In this document: in pieces, positions 44,408 through 55,300 of the stretch
How positions within the stretch are numbered: the stretch's first letter is position 1
Layout of the letters: each line of letters starts with the position of its first letter
Source of the DNA: JABWCQ01 sp964587105
GTDB taxonomy: Bacteria > Electryoneota > RPQS01
Assembly: GCA_964587105.1 (NCBI GenBank)
Contig: CAZPKG010000008.1
Span: 1 to 64,000, forward strand
Reading direction: 5' to 3'
Length of the DNA stretch: 64,000 bases
The notes under the pieces: model-generated
Databases searched by the model: none
Seen by the model: the letters and a program-made list of their open reading frames with translations, nothing else
Told to the model about the DNA's origin: nothing
Translations under genes and position numbers: made by a program

Positions 44408-47400
44408 TTACTCATTGCGGCTTGGTCTCTGTTCCATCTGGAACTCGAGCACTCCGCCGCTTAGTATGTCTTGATGGCGAAGCGTATTGTTAGTCAAGGG
44501 TTCTCCGTTAAACGTCACTAACCGAACGTACTTATTCTCTTCTGTGAGATTGCGTGCGTTCACCCGAAACTCCTTGCCTTCGCATTTGATCATAGCGGAC
44601 TTCAATAGCGGCGTTCCAATCTGGTAAGTCTGATCCGAGGGATTTACTGGATAGAAGCCCATCGCACTCAGCACATACCAAGCTGACATCTGACCGCAAT
44701 CTTCATTGCCGCAGAGTCCATCAGCTTTGTCCGTGTAGAAATCTCGCATGATCTGACGAACTCGCCGTTGCGTTTGCTCAGGCCGATCCGCATAGTTGTA
44801 GAGATAGGCGATGTGGTGGCTCGGTTCGTTCCCGTGAGCATAAAGCCCAATCAAACCCGACACATCGGCGGTCGCGCCAAGTCCCTCCAAATCCGAACTG
44901 TGCTCAAAAAGCGAATCGAGCTTCCCGACAAACTGACTATTCCCCCCATGAAGGGCAATAAGACCAGGAACGTCTTGTGGAACATACCAACTGTATTGCC
45001 ATGCATTGCCCTCCGTATATTGAGGCTGCTTCTCCGTTCCAAACCGCGGATCAAATAGACTGACCCAACTTCCTTCCGAATTGCGGCCCCGCATAAAGCC
45101 GGTTTGCATGTCAAACAAGTTCTTATAATATGCAGAGCGCGCATGAAATTGCCCGGCCACCTTGCTATCTCCGATCTTCTCGGCCACTTGCGCAATACAC
45201 CAATCATCAAAGGCGTACTCAAGTGTCTTCGAAACCGATTCACGCTCCTTGTCCGACGGAATATACCCGAACGGTGAAATCGGTCGCAGTGACACTGTCT
45301 GATCATAGTCCCCGATATTGACTCTTGTCGAGGTCGCCAGCGAGACGGCTTCGACTGGGATATCCACCGTCGTGAGTCCTGCTCTTTGGGAATTGACCGA
45401 AACCTTGAGCGACGGTCTTCCCTCTAGTTCCACACGTATTTCACATTCGGGCAGGGGATTCAAGGACTCGATCTGCACTCCGAGGATTTGATAGAGCTTG
45501 CCAGCGGAATCGGCAAGCGCGTACTCCTGTGTAATCGTTAGCGTGTCACGGCTAGCATGCTGAAAGGTCATATACCAATCTGAGCTGTTGCCATTCTCGC
45601 CTATGACGCGCAACGTCAGCGGCTCACCGGGCGTGAGAAGTTTCTTTGGAACCTTGAGAAATGCTTCTCCAAAGAAATCGTCAAATACATCCAAGTAGGT
45701 AGGCAGAAACGTGAGTGCAACGCCGTTTTCGCCTGTGCGCGTCCAAAATCTCTCTGTCGTGTCAATCCCCGCATTGAAGGATAGCCAATAGTCACCGTTA
45801 CCATATAAATCGAAGCGATGGCCCCCGCGGAATGTGCACAGACCCGAAAGCCACATAAAGGTAACCGTATCCGTAAGCGTCTCCGGAACCGGATCAGTTT
45901 GCCACTCAATTTGCATTGTCCCGTCAGTCGCTCGCACCAAGAGCGCGTCTTTTGCGTAAGGATAGGAGGAGTTATAGTGAATCACTTCTCCATTGAGACT
46001 TTTGGCATAACCGCGGACAATTGGTACGTGTTTTGTTGCCGATCGCAACAGAGAGTCGGGTACCTCGAACACGCCAAGACGCAATTCGGCTAACTTCTCT
46101 TTAACTGGCTTCGGCTCCACCAAATTGTAAAACTGCAAACCGCGCTCACTCTGATACGCGCTCTTCTTCATCGCCTCCAGCGCTTGGTTGTAATCAAAGC
46201 CGGAGAAACCCTTCAATATTGCGTCCGCAATCACGGGAACCGAGTGGTATCCGATCATGCACCACGTCTCACATCCTTGAAGGTTCCAGACCGGAAGTAA
46301 ACCGCTCTCGCGCTCAAAAGCCAACATCGAATTAACCATGTCAGGTACTCGTTCCGGTTGCACGATAGTGTACAGCGGGTGAGCTGCGCGGTAAGTGTCC
46401 CACAGAGAAAATGTGCAATAGTTTTCAAAGTCACGACTCTGATGAATCTTTCCATCGCCACCGCGATACGAGCCATCGGTATCGCAATAGAGCGTTGGCG
46501 CTAGAAAACTGTGGTAGAGAGCCGTGTAAAAGGTCCGCTGGTCAGCCACATTCATAGCCTCGGCAACGACCTTTTCGAGTTCTCTCTCCCATGTCTCTAG
46601 AGCGGCTTCTCGATAGCGATTAAAGTCCCAGTTAGGAGCTTCGGCCTCAAGGTTCTTCCGCGCACCCTCCACCGACACCGCCGAAATGCCAACTTTGATA
46701 AGTAACGGCGCCTTCGACTGCGCAAAACCCATTGTCGCGCGAACCGTCTGACCATTCAATGCAATCATACTTTCGCCCAACCGTGCGCCGTTGAACGACA
46801 ATATCGGATCTGAAAACTCGGCAACAAAATATACCCATTGATCTCGTGACCAGCCCGCCGAACGCCGCATGCCCCATACTCGCGTTGAGCTCTCTACCTG
46901 AAGCGAGCAGGCAAGTGGTGAATCCTGATTGCCAAAGCCGAGATCTATCAAGAGAAGTCGCGCGCCATCATTCGGATACGTGTAACGGTGTATACCGGTT
47001 CTCTCCGTAGCGCTCAGCTCCACCTCAATATCCGAATCAAGAAGTCGTACCGAGTAGAATCCAGGTTCCGCCTTTTCCTGCTCGTGCGAGAAGCTGGATC
47101 GACGGCTGGAATCTGCAGGACTAGAAAACGGCAGGAAAAGTATGTCCCCAAGATCAGCACAACCGGTTCCGCTGAGGTGGAGATGAGAAAATCCGACAAT
47201 GAATGTATCGGAGTAGTGATAGCCGGAACACCAATCCCAACCGCGATTGTTCGTTTCTGGGCTAAGTTGCACCATGCCGAACGGCATCGTCGCACCTGGG
47301 TACGTGTGCCCGTGGCCGTCCGTTCCGATCATCGGATCAACAAAGGAAGTTGGCGAGGTCGCAGCGAAGGCAAAGGACTGTGCAATTAGAAGCCACAGAG

Positions 47401-47419
47401 TGAGCCAAAAAATCTTCAT
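44408..47419 (-). CDS. Exported GH92 alpha-mannosidase
   Basis: The 1003-residue enzyme belongs to glycoside hydrolase family 92, calcium-dependent inverting exo-mannosidases that trim alpha-mannosides such as those of N-glycans. A signal peptide (FWLTLWLLIAQSFAFA) precedes the N-terminal hallmark FVDPMIGTDGHGHTYPGATM. The C-terminal hallmark GNEDCGQMSAWYVLSAMGFY is intact. Residues about 560-730 form an extra beta-rich insert relative to shorter family members. Its start overlaps the sugar transporter stop by four bases. With the MFS and ROK genes it forms a small mannoside-use operon inside the tRNA island. Bond specificity is not predictable here. Confidence 0.9.
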   Translation of the reverse strand: MKIFWLTLWLLIAQSFAFAATSPTSFVDPMIGTDGHGHTYPGATMPFGMVQLSPETNNRGWDWCSGYHYSDTFIVGFSHLHLSGTGCADLGDILFLPFSSPADSSRRSSFSHEQEKAEPGFYSVRLLDSDIEVELSATERTGIHRYTYPNDGARLLLIDLGFGNQDSPLACSLQVESSTRVWGMRRSAGWSRDQWVYFVAEFSDPILSFNGARLGESMIALNGQTVRATMGFAQSKAPLLIKVGISAVSVEGARKNLEAEAPNWDFNRYREAALETWERELEKVVAEAMNVADQRTFYTALYHSFLAPTLYCDTDGSYRGGDGKIHQSRDFENYCTFSLWDTYRAAHPLYTIVQPERVPDMVNSMLAFERESGLLPVWNLQGCETWCMIGYHSVPVIADAILKGFSGFDYNQALEAMKKSAYQSERGLQFYNLVEPKPVKEKLAELRLGVFEVPDSLLRSATKHVPIVRGYAKSLNGEVIHYNSSYPYAKDALLVRATDGTMQIEWQTDPVPETLTDTVTFMWLSGLCTFRGGHRFDLYGNGDYWLSFNAGIDTTERFWTRTGENGVALTFLPTYLDVFDDFFGEAFLKVPKKLLTPGEPLTLRVIGENGNSSDWYMTFQHASRDTLTITQEYALADSAGKLYQILGVQIESLNPLPECEIRVELEGRPSLKVSVNSQRAGLTTVDIPVEAVSLATSTRVNIGDYDQTVSLRPISPFGYIPSDKERESVSKTLEYAFDDWCIAQVAEKIGDSKVAGQFHARSAYYKNLFDMQTGFMRGRNSEGSWVSLFDPRFGTEKQPQYTEGNAWQYSWYVPQDVPGLIALHGGNSQFVGKLDSLFEHSSDLEGLGATADVSGLIGLYAHGNEPSHHIAYLYNYADRPEQTQRRVRQIMRDFYTDKADGLCGNEDCGQMSAWYVLSAMGFYPVNPSDQTYQIGTPLLKSAMIKCEGKEFRVNARNLTEENKYVRLVTFNGEPLTNNTLRHQDILSGGVLEFQMEQRPSRNE

Positions 47420-48708
47420 CCTTTTACCTCTCCAGAAACCGGTGCACTCTCAACAGCAATTTCCTGACCATTTGGATGCAGTGACCCCTTCACTGCGTAA
47501 TAGATGATGTATAGGTAACAAATCGCCGGCAAGAGAAATGCACGGTGAATTCCTATGCCATCCGCCAGTGCGCCCTGCAGAACAGGAATTACCGCGCCGC
47601 CGACAATGGCCATTACAAGCACCGATGAACCCTGGCTAGTGAGTCGCCCCAACCCCTCAATCCCGAGGGTGAAGATAATCGGGAACATAACCGAGTTGAA
47701 GAAACCAACCGCGAGAATTGTCCACATCGCGACGTGACCGGACACAAAGACGGTCGTGAATACCAAGAGTGATGCACATGTTGCCGCAATTGCCAGCACC
47801 AACCGTGGCTTCAGTTTCTGCAGAAGCACTGAGCCAATAAATCGCCCCACCATCGCACTGCCCCAATAGTAAGAGACAAAACCCGCTGCAGTCGCTTCCA
47901 CCAGTCCCGCAATCTCTTCTTGCCCAAAGAAGTTCACCAGAAAACTCCCGATCGAAACTTCCGCCCCCACATAGAGAAAGATTCCCAAAGCGGCCAATCG
48001 TAAGTGACGGTATCTTAGCGCGTCACTCAGTCGAACGTGCTTGGAGTCAGCGTCTTCCACAATCGGTATCTTGGGTAACTTCACAAGCCCCATGATCACC
48101 GCGAGGAAAAAGAGCGCGCCCGCCAAAAGAAGATATGGCATCTGCACCGACGCGGCCTTCTCCAGTTTGGCTACGACCTGCTCGGTCTCAGGAAGCAACG
48201 CAAGTTGTTCGGCCGATAGCGTGGTTCCGAGAATCAGCAACCCGCCGACATAGGGAGCCGTTGTGTGCCCGAGCGAATTCACAGCCTGCGCAAGATTCAA
48301 ACGACTCGATGCGGTCTCGGGGTCCCCAAGTACAGCTGCATAGGGATTCGCTGCAACCTGCAGAACAGTGATTCCCGTTGCCAACACAAAAAGTGCCGTT
48401 AGAAACAGTGCGTAAGAGGGGCCGCCGGCGGCCGGATAGAACAACAACGCTCCACAACCCGCAACTCCCAAACCAATCACTACTCCGCGCTGGTATCCAA
48501 CGTGTGCTATCAACTTCCCTGCTGGAAGTGCCATCAAAAAGTACGCCGCGAAAAACGTGAATTGGATGAACATCACTTTCGTGTAGTTCAGGTCAAACAC
48601 AGGCTTGAGATGCGGAACAAGAACATCGTTCAAGCATGTCAGAAATCCCCACATGAAGAACAATATTGTGATTATCGCGAAAGCCGATCTGTAGTTGGGG
48701 CGATTCAT
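47416..48708 (-). CDS. Sugar:proton symporter, FucP/GluP-type MFS
   Basis: The 430-residue transporter matches the fucose/glucose-galactose permease branch of the MFS. Visible features are FFMWGFLTCLNDVLVPHLK at the first helix, PAGKLIAHVGYQRGVVIGL, and VAANPYAAVLGDPETASSRL, a FucP-family signature. Twelve hydrophobic segments are present. The gene sits between the ROK kinase and the GH92 enzyme and would import the released sugar, most plausibly mannose. Confidence 0.9.
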   Translation of the reverse strand: MNRPNYRSAFAIITILFFMWGFLTCLNDVLVPHLKPVFDLNYTKVMFIQFTFFAAYFLMALPAGKLIAHVGYQRGVVIGLGVAGCGALLFYPAAGGPSYALFLTALFVLATGITVLQVAANPYAAVLGDPETASSRLNLAQAVNSLGHTTAPYVGGLLILGTTLSAEQLALLPETEQVVAKLEKAASVQMPYLLLAGALFFLAVIMGLVKLPKIPIVEDADSKHVRLSDALRYRHLRLAALGIFLYVGAEVSIGSFLVNFFGQEEIAGLVEATAAGFVSYYWGSAMVGRFIGSVLLQKLKPRLVLAIAATCASLLVFTTVFVSGHVAMWTILAVGFFNSVMFPIIFTLGIEGLGRLTSQGSSVLVMAIVGGAVIPVLQGALADGIGIHRAFLLPAICYLYIIYYAVKGSLHPNGQEIAVESAPVSGEVKG

Positions 48709-48767
48709 GACTGGACGTCCTTAATGAACCCGAATTCTTTTCTAATGCAGTGGCCCGGTGAGAACAA

Positions 48768-49742
48768 TCATTTCGAATCTGCAAAACTTTTGTCAAGCTC
48801 GTTCCATGCCATTGCTGCGGAACCTAATACTGCGATGTTTCCCTCTCGAAGTCCCGATGGCAGCAGTCGTACCTTACCCTTGAAGATGTTCAACATCTGT
48901 CGCTCCATGCTGCGCCGAGTCGGTTCAAAGATGAGAGCGCCTGCGTTGGCCAAGCCGCCAAACAGGAAGATCGCTTCAGGGCTCGTGTGCGCGACCGCGT
49001 CAGCAAGCTTCAGACCCAGTATCTCACCGGTTATCTCGAATACCTCAAGTGCAAGGGCATCACCGTTCTCTGCCGCGTGCGCGATGTACTCAGCTGTAAG
49101 TTGTGCCGAGTTGATGTTGCGCAATACCGAAGCCCGCTCATCTCTCCTGACTAGCTCTTCGGCCGTGCGGCAAACTCCGGTCGCGGATGTGTAGGTCTCT
49201 AGACAGCCCCTGCGCCCGCAGTTGCATTCGCGCCCGTTGGGATCAAAGATCGTGTGACCAATTTCCCCCGCAAACCCGTCGTGCCCGTAAACAATGTCCC
49301 CGTTTACCACGATTCCACTTCCCACACCCGTTCCCAAAGTCATCACAATGAGGTCCTTCATTCCACGCGCCGAACCAAATAGCATTTCTCCAATGGCCGC
49401 CGCGTTGGCATCATTGGTAAGAAATGACGGTAATTGTAAACGCTCGCAAAACATAGCCGCAAGCGGTACGATGCCCTGCCACTGAAGGTTCGGTGCATAC
49501 TCGATCGTACCCCTGTAGAAATTTCCATTCGGAGCGCCTATCCCGATGCCATCCAACTTAAACTGCGGCCGCAATGAAAGAATACTGCTTAGCTGAACCG
49601 CTATCGCCTGAACAAAGTCATTCGCTTCGGGATAGTCGCGCGTCGCGACTCGCCCTTCAGCAATACACTTGCCTGAGCGGTCCACAATTCCAAACGCGGT
49701 GTTCGTTCCACCAATGTCAATTCCGGCAACGACCGTAGTCAT
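48768..49742 (-). CDS. ROK-family sugar kinase
   Basis: The 324-residue protein is a ROK kinase without an N-terminal DNA-binding domain, so it is an enzyme rather than a repressor. The ATP motif is GIDIGGTNTAFGIVDRSG; the substrate region carries NDANAAAIGE and GTGVGSGIVVNGDI, and the zinc site is CNCGRRGCLETYTSATG with GHTIFDPN before it. It would phosphorylate the hexose imported by the transporter encoded 59 bases downstream. Mannose or glucose are the likely substrates; context favours mannose. Confidence 0.9.
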   Translation of the reverse strand: MTTVVAGIDIGGTNTAFGIVDRSGKCIAEGRVATRDYPEANDFVQAIAVQLSSILSLRPQFKLDGIGIGAPNGNFYRGTIEYAPNLQWQGIVPLAAMFCERLQLPSFLTNDANAAAIGEMLFGSARGMKDLIVMTLGTGVGSGIVVNGDIVYGHDGFAGEIGHTIFDPNGRECNCGRRGCLETYTSATGVCRTAEELVRRDERASVLRNINSAQLTAEYIAHAAENGDALALEVFEITGEILGLKLADAVAHTSPEAIFLFGGLANAGALIFEPTRRSMERQMLNIFKGKVRLLPSGLREGNIAVLGSAAMAWNELDKSFADSK

Positions 49743-49989
49743 GCTGCCTTCTTATCTGTGTCATGCGGGAATGATTCATTAATTAGAGGTTTGGTCAGTT
49801 GCCTGCCCCAATTTTCTATACCAGTCGCAGAACTACACCGGATTAGACGCCAATCACTTGTCGCCTAACTTGCCCTGCGGTTTGACCGTAAGGTAAGCAA
49901 ATCCTTACGCTAAGGCCAGGCACGTCGTAGGGACCAGAAACGTCCGTGCCATTCATACCAAAGCCATGCAGTAATAATCCGTCCGTGGA
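49743..49989. other. Intergenic region with a weak hairpin
   Basis: A 7-bp inverted repeat (CGTAAGG at 49887-49893, CCTTACG at 49903-49909) is the only structure seen. It has no T-run. The region holds the promoter of the ROK-MFS-GH92 operon. Confidence 0.35.
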
Positions 49990-50802
49990 CTACTGCCTTA
50001 TGAATCGGAGAATTCGATTCTTGTACCAGTCTTTGCCCATGACCCACGGAATGTCTGTGTGGTTGGCACGGTGAACGAGTTCGAGTTCCTTGGGCGTTGG
50101 GGCGTTGTCATAGACAACCATGCCATTTGACGACCACGGGATGAAATCGTCCGCGTCCCCATGAATGAGCAGGAGTGCAGAACTAATGCTGCGAACACGC
50201 TCGGCGTTGTTCAGATCATCGTCGATCACGAAACCCCCGGGAATGTCGAGCGGAAGCGAGTTCTGCAGGAGTGCCTCTGCGCTCGCAAATGGCGCTTCTG
50301 CGATTATGCAATGAGGATCCACTGACCTTGCGGCAAGATCGATGGACACGACATTTCCCAGTGAAAACCCGTAAAGCACAAGATGACTACTGCCCACGCC
50401 CAAGGAATCCTGAACAAAGCTCAGGGCCGCGCGGCCATCAGCATATAGACCCGATGCCGTCGGTTCTCCGTCACTCATCCCGAAGCCGCGATAGTCAAAG
50501 ACCAGGCATCGCAATCCCATTTCATAGAACAGTTCGACCCGGTTCCAATACTCCTCAATGCTCTTCTTGTTTCCATGGCAATAGAGCACCGTTAGACCTA
50601 AGTCCAGAGATTCGGCCGGAGTAACGTAGAATCCGTAGAGCGTATTGCCCTCGGATTCAAATGTCACCATGCGGCGATTCGTTTCAGGAATGACGGCCGT
50701 CGAAAGTTCGTAATGGTCAAGCTGCTCTTGATTGTAAAGAAAGGAGTCCAGGGAACAAGACGCGGCTAATAGTCCGAGCAGCAGAACGTACATACGACTC
50801 AT
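49990..50802 (-). CDS. Alpha/beta-hydrolase lipoprotein
   Basis: The 270-residue protein has a lipobox (LLLGLLAASCSLDSF) and an alpha/beta-hydrolase fold of the Bem46/YqiA-like kind. The oxyanion segment is LYCHGNKKS, the nucleophile elbow is LYGFSLGN with Ser in GFSLG, the acid is in LLIHGDADDFIP and the histidine is in HRANHTDIPW. It overlaps the upstream gene by four bases, so the two form an operon. The substrate is unknown; an esterase is likely. Confidence 0.82.
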   Translation of the reverse strand: MSRMYVLLLGLLAASCSLDSFLYNQEQLDHYELSTAVIPETNRRMVTFESEGNTLYGFYVTPAESLDLGLTVLYCHGNKKSIEEYWNRVELFYEMGLRCLVFDYRGFGMSDGEPTASGLYADGRAALSFVQDSLGVGSSHLVLYGFSLGNVVSIDLAARSVDPHCIIAEAPFASAEALLQNSLPLDIPGGFVIDDDLNNAERVRSISSALLLIHGDADDFIPWSSNGMVVYDNAPTPKELELVHRANHTDIPWVMGKDWYKNRILRFIRQ

Positions 50803-51473
50803 CTGTCACCCCCCTTCGAGGATTGCAGGTCAAGCGTCATCCCGAACTGTAGTGATAGCGCTCCGCGATTCGAGATTCCGTGATACTCCACCGGATTCCA
50901 GCGATTGTCTCGGTCAAGAGCCAGCCACTGCAATTCCACAAAATACTGAAAATCGCCCCTGCGGAACGAAGTTCCGAACATTGCAGAAGGGATAAAGCGA
51001 GGTGCCTTGCTCAATTGGAGTGTGTGGCGCACGGCGGCATACGGTATCCAACATCGGCCCAGCCTGCAGGCTACGGATGTCGTAAATTCCGGGTAAGCTC
51101 TTGTTGCGCTGAAGTCAGAAAACACCAGAACATCGGCTCCGATTGCAGGTACGCACTTTCCCGGCTCTTTGATCGGGAAATAGACGATGCCCGGAGCGAC
51201 TCCCAAGAATTTGAATGCGGACGCTGTGGCGTGGAAGTCGAGGAAGACCTCTGCCCTATCGGACAAGCCATACGTGGTGCCAACAATTCCATACGGAATC
51301 GGAACGGTCCGGCCAAAGGCGTCAACCAGTGGGCCTCCAAGCGAAGTGCTCAGTTGCACGTTGTTTCGTCCCACCGGGATGTTTCGCATCTGTGCTCCAC
51401 ACCCGACGGCAAGTCCCGTGGGAGAATCAACAGGTAAATAGTGCGACGGATCTCCATGGTTTGAGCGCCTCAT
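50799..51473 (-). CDS. Probable lipoprotein/barrel-like envelope protein with N-terminal frameshift
   Basis: The open frame of 224 residues starts MRRSNHGDPSHY, which is not signal-like. A second frame starting at ATG 51457 reads MEIRRTIYLLIL, then would continue as TGLAVGCGAQ of the main frame if one base were added near 51418-51424. The joined product would have a lipoprotein signal with lipobox AVGC. The mature part has repeated amphipathic strands (YAAVRHTLQLSKAP, FQYFVELQWLALD) as in small outer-membrane barrels. Family is unknown. The shift may be a real mutation in a short C-run or a sequence error. The gene is coupled to the hydrolase gene downstream. Confidence 0.55.
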   Translation of the reverse strand: MRRSNHGDPSHYLPVDSPTGLAVGCGAQMRNIPVGRNNVQLSTSLGGPLVDAFGRTVPIPYGIVGTTYGLSDRAEVFLDFHATASAFKFLGVAPGIVYFPIKEPGKCVPAIGADVLVFSDFSATRAYPEFTTSVACRLGRCWIPYAAVRHTLQLSKAPRFIPSAMFGTSFRRGDFQYFVELQWLALDRDNRWNPVEYHGISNRGALSLQFGMTLDLQSSKGGDR

Positions 51474-51922
51474 ATCGCCCTACGAATGAAACCTTGGCTG
51501 TACGCATTCGGAGCGGAATGGCGATCGCAGAATCAACTTCATCAATAGAATCTTGTCGACCTCTTAGTTTGCCTGATTACAAGGCTTTGAGGTAGTTCAC
51601 AGCCACGTGAACAGCTATCCTGGGCGACTTCGCACGCTGGTCTGCCAAATTGCAGTTTTGGTTGTCCAACACGTTTCAACAGCGTCAGCGGAGTAAGGGG
51701 TAGTAACATCACTAGATTGAAGCAAAAGCAGAGGTGCGTCGATAAACTGCCCCACAACTTCGCTCTTCAGTAGACCTGTTCAGGCGGGACCGGCCGTCCT
51801 GAAGTTTGCATTAAATATAATAAACAAACCCATCACTTGTGGCAATACCCTGCCATGGTCCTGCATGACACGTTGGCCATCGCTCGGGCGCGACTTCCAT
51901 TCCCATTGGGACCCTGCGAAAC
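51474..51922. other. Intergenic region without recognised genes
   Basis: No gene is supported. It leads into the second border repeat and is probably part of the right end of the first island module. Confidence 0.35.
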
Positions 51923-52132
51923 AAAAAGGGCTTACCATCTCTGGTAAACCCTTATTTTTATTGTAGGCTGATCGCCAATCGCAGCCGAACTCGTTCGCGA
52001 CAGTCCTGACATGTATCTGCCGTTAAATCATAGGTTTAACTCGACAGTTAGTTCGCATGAAGCTAGGTGAACACCTATTGGTTCATGCAAACGAAGTGGA
52101 TTGATGTTAAGTGAAAGCCCGGAATAGGACCA
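51923..52132. repeat. Second border repeat: terminator hairpin, diverged tRNA-like part, 124-base block copy 2
   Basis: The first part (51923-52003) carries the AAGGGCTTACC hairpin (stem 51926-51936 with 51943-51953, one C.A mismatch) and matches 60442-60522 at about 75 of 81 positions. The second part (52010-52132) aligns with 43670-43793. The segment between is too diverged to be called tRNA-Asp with confidence. The order of parts is the same as at 43581. Confidence 0.65.
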
Positions 52133-52364
52133 TGCTCCGTTGCGTCAAGTCTGTAGCGATAAGTTCGCTGACACAAGGACTCTTGAAGGACCCAATCAAG
52201 ACGTTGCAGTTGCCTTGCAGCGAATCAGATGCGACATTTTATAGGGTACCTTGCGGCCAACCATCGAAAAAGGGCCTCATTGCGAAAAAAGGGCGGAGAT
52301 CGGAGTACGATTCAATCTACGACTCCGTTATCGGGTTCGAACGACAAGAATTCCACAGCGATGA
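52133..52364. other. Non-coding debris downstream of the giant gene
   Basis: Contains a T-arm-like piece near 52330 (GGGTTCGAACGAC) but no complete tRNA and no convincing gene. Confidence 0.35.
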
Positions 52365-55300
52365 CTAAGGCTGCCCGACAGGCACAACATAGTATGTCCG
52401 GCGAAGCCCTGCGCCCGGACGGTACGACGTTTCACTGTAGCTTGTATTGATTGTTGTGCCGTGCAGTGTCCATCCGATTCCGCCATTCCAAGTATCTTGC
52501 GAATCGGAAAAATAGACGCGGTAGCTTACATTGGTCAACGCGTTACCGAGAGTGTCATGAGTGACAGCTTCCCATGTTAGATTTGCACGGACGCTGTCGG
52601 CAGACGCCGTCGGTTGAGTAATCACGGTAAGGTGCGTGATTTGCGGCAGAGCATAGTCACCCACGAAGATAAACGCATCGGGAGTCGTCGGTACTACCTC
52701 CACGTTGCCCGCAAAGTCAACAGCCCGGGTATAGAATCTGTACTCGTGCCCAAGTTCAGCTTCGTACACAGTTGTAGAATCAGTTACAATGTCGGGCCAC
52801 TCTTCATACGCGCCATCGTCTCGCGATACAAACAGTCGGTAGTAGGCGGCACCCGATCCAAGCGCGTCGTCGGCAGAAGAAAACGCAAGGTGAACGCGGG
52901 CGCTGTCTTGCCGCACGGGCAGCTGCGCAATTGTGCTGGACGGAGCAACGGCATCGATCGTATTGAAAACGGGAGACGTCTCGATTGGCGCGTTGTAGTC
53001 GAAAATGATCGAGGCAACAGCATCAATGCGCTCGCCAGTGACCGCGCCGTTTCGCGCTCGAGCTGTGAAACTGACACTACCTTGGCCGCGACCCAGAGAG
53101 TCATTAATGAGCAAGAAGCCCACCAGTGGATTGGTCGGTTGAAGTCCCGTTGCGGGATCAATCGCCTCAAACGTCCAGAACGCTTCTCGAGTCACCACAT
53201 TCACACCAGCACTGATGTCCACATAGACTCCTAAGGAATCTCGTGCGTCCACGCGAGTCGAGAAATAGGCCCGGTTGTCCGGCACATCCACAAAGAATTG
53301 CCCGAAGGTTATGTCTCCAACGCGATAACTACTGACACTTACAGAGGTATCCAGCACATGCGTTACTCGCACAAACTGAACCGGCGCTGTCGCCAGTGAA
53401 TCGTCATTCTCGAACCTGATCGTGTAAGGCAACGTTTCTGTCGCCGTGATCCAGCGCGCATCACCGTAACCGTCAGGGCCGATTATGTCGTTGGGGTCCC
53501 TTCCCGCTAGTATAGGGCGGCATGTCTTGTTTATGACTTTTCTAGCAACACACCCAATCTTGAACCGCAGGAGATCTACTACGAAGCACTTCACAGTCTT
53601 GTAGTCGGAGACTCCGGGGACCTCCGCGTCTGAATCAGAAATGAATGGGCCAACACACTCAACAAGAAACTCAAGCACGCAGATTCCAACTATCGTTCCC
53701 ACAACTACGCCGGCAACGGCGGGGCCACAACATCCGAAACTCGCCCCTCCTGCCTCACTGGCAAGTGCATAACAAGCGGTTGCCAAGCTCCCGCAAGTAT
53801 ACACGAACAATGCGCATTCAACAATCGAGCATTTGTCAATATACTCTTGGCACGGACCTGCTCCATCTCTACCTGACTCAGTGAAATCAAAGGCTGGGAG
53901 GCTCGCGTTCTCTAATCCAACCTGGACAACAAGTGCGATTAAACTGTCAGGAAGAGCCTCATAATCAATTAAACCGAGATTGTCCAAACCGGTTAGGACC
54001 ATGTCTACGTAGGTCATGGTGTCCTCGAACATGGGCAGGATCTCTGCCGGAATATCTTGTGGATTTTGAAGCAATGCCATTCGTCCCGACAGCGCAGTTG
54101 TCATGCAGCTCATGAGAAAACTCTCAAGGTACATTGATCGGGAATCAACTATGAATGGAAAGGACTCATCGCTACCGTCATTTGTGGCGACAACTTGGCA
54201 AACGGCGCTCTCGCCCGGCCGCAGGTCGCGCAGTGTATACGTGTAGATCGCTGCACCTTCAAATGTCTGTGGCTCAATTCCTGTACCTCCCGTCGAATCG
54301 ATCCTCGCCACCGCTCCCTCAGGCGGATAGACTCGAATGGTCTGCCCTGCCGATACGCCCGTACGAATCACACAATAAGGTACATCTACGTTTGAGTTGT
54401 TTACAACCGTGTATGAGTACGTTGTCACCTCCCCAACGATGAAGGCATCCGGCATGCTGGAAACAGTTTCTATTTCTCCGAAATTCTCCACTTCAACTGT
54501 GACCAAATTGCTTCCTACAGCACTTACATTGTTTGGTTTCTCAATCAACACGGAGTACACACCTAATGCAGCATCTGTCGCGTCGAAGCGAACGTCCATC
54601 GCTACACGGCTCAGAACCTCTACTACGGTCGCGGGTAACGTGTCGCCATCCATGTTAACTAAGGCAACGGTCACCGTACTGTCAAATCCTGCACCTTCCA
54701 GGAGGCAGGTAGCAATCCCTGTTCCAATACGATCCTGTGTAACGCGCACCACAGAAAGGCTCAGCGCGCTGGCGACGAGCGACATTTCGCTATCTGAACT
54801 GTTGCGCACCATGATAAAGAACTCGCCACCCGTCTCGTTGGGAACCAGAACAGAACCCGATCCATCAAATTCAGGATCACTTGTCCAGTCGAAATCACTT
54901 AGCGACGGTACTCTTCCCGCGGCGACGAATATTTCACAGCTGCCCAGCAAGTCGTCACTTGTCAACTGCACTTGCAAGTCCTGATTCGCCCCTAACTGTA
55001 CACGATAGTAGCGAAGCGATCCGCCGGTAACAGTGAACATTTCAGGAACACCGAGCTGGAGGGACTCGATTTGGATATCGATAGAGTCCGTCGATGTGGT
55101 GCTGTTGTTGTAGTCATCCGTTTCGCGAATGTTGTTGCGCACGTCGGCGCGCACGATTACGCGGTACATCCCTGGCGAGACGCCGGGCATCGTTTCCTGC
55201 AATGTTCCATTTTCGCCTTCATCCAAACGCCCATCCTGCTCACGGTATGTTTTCCCAAGGTTCAATGACTTACGAACTAATACCATCCCCCCAGCAGGAA

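Noticed and set aside
49887..49909. Hairpin between the ROK and hydrolase genes as a terminator
   Set aside because: Only 7 bp with no T-run on either side.
52111..52368. Open frame of 85 codons next to the giant gene
   Set aside because: Partly overlaps the 124-base repeat, antisense at its end to the giant gene, and the protein resembles nothing.
52365..52500. Type IX secretion C-terminal sorting domain on the giant protein
   Set aside because: The protein ends directly with an Fn3-like strand (YYVVPVGQP) and no Ig-like sorting domain follows.
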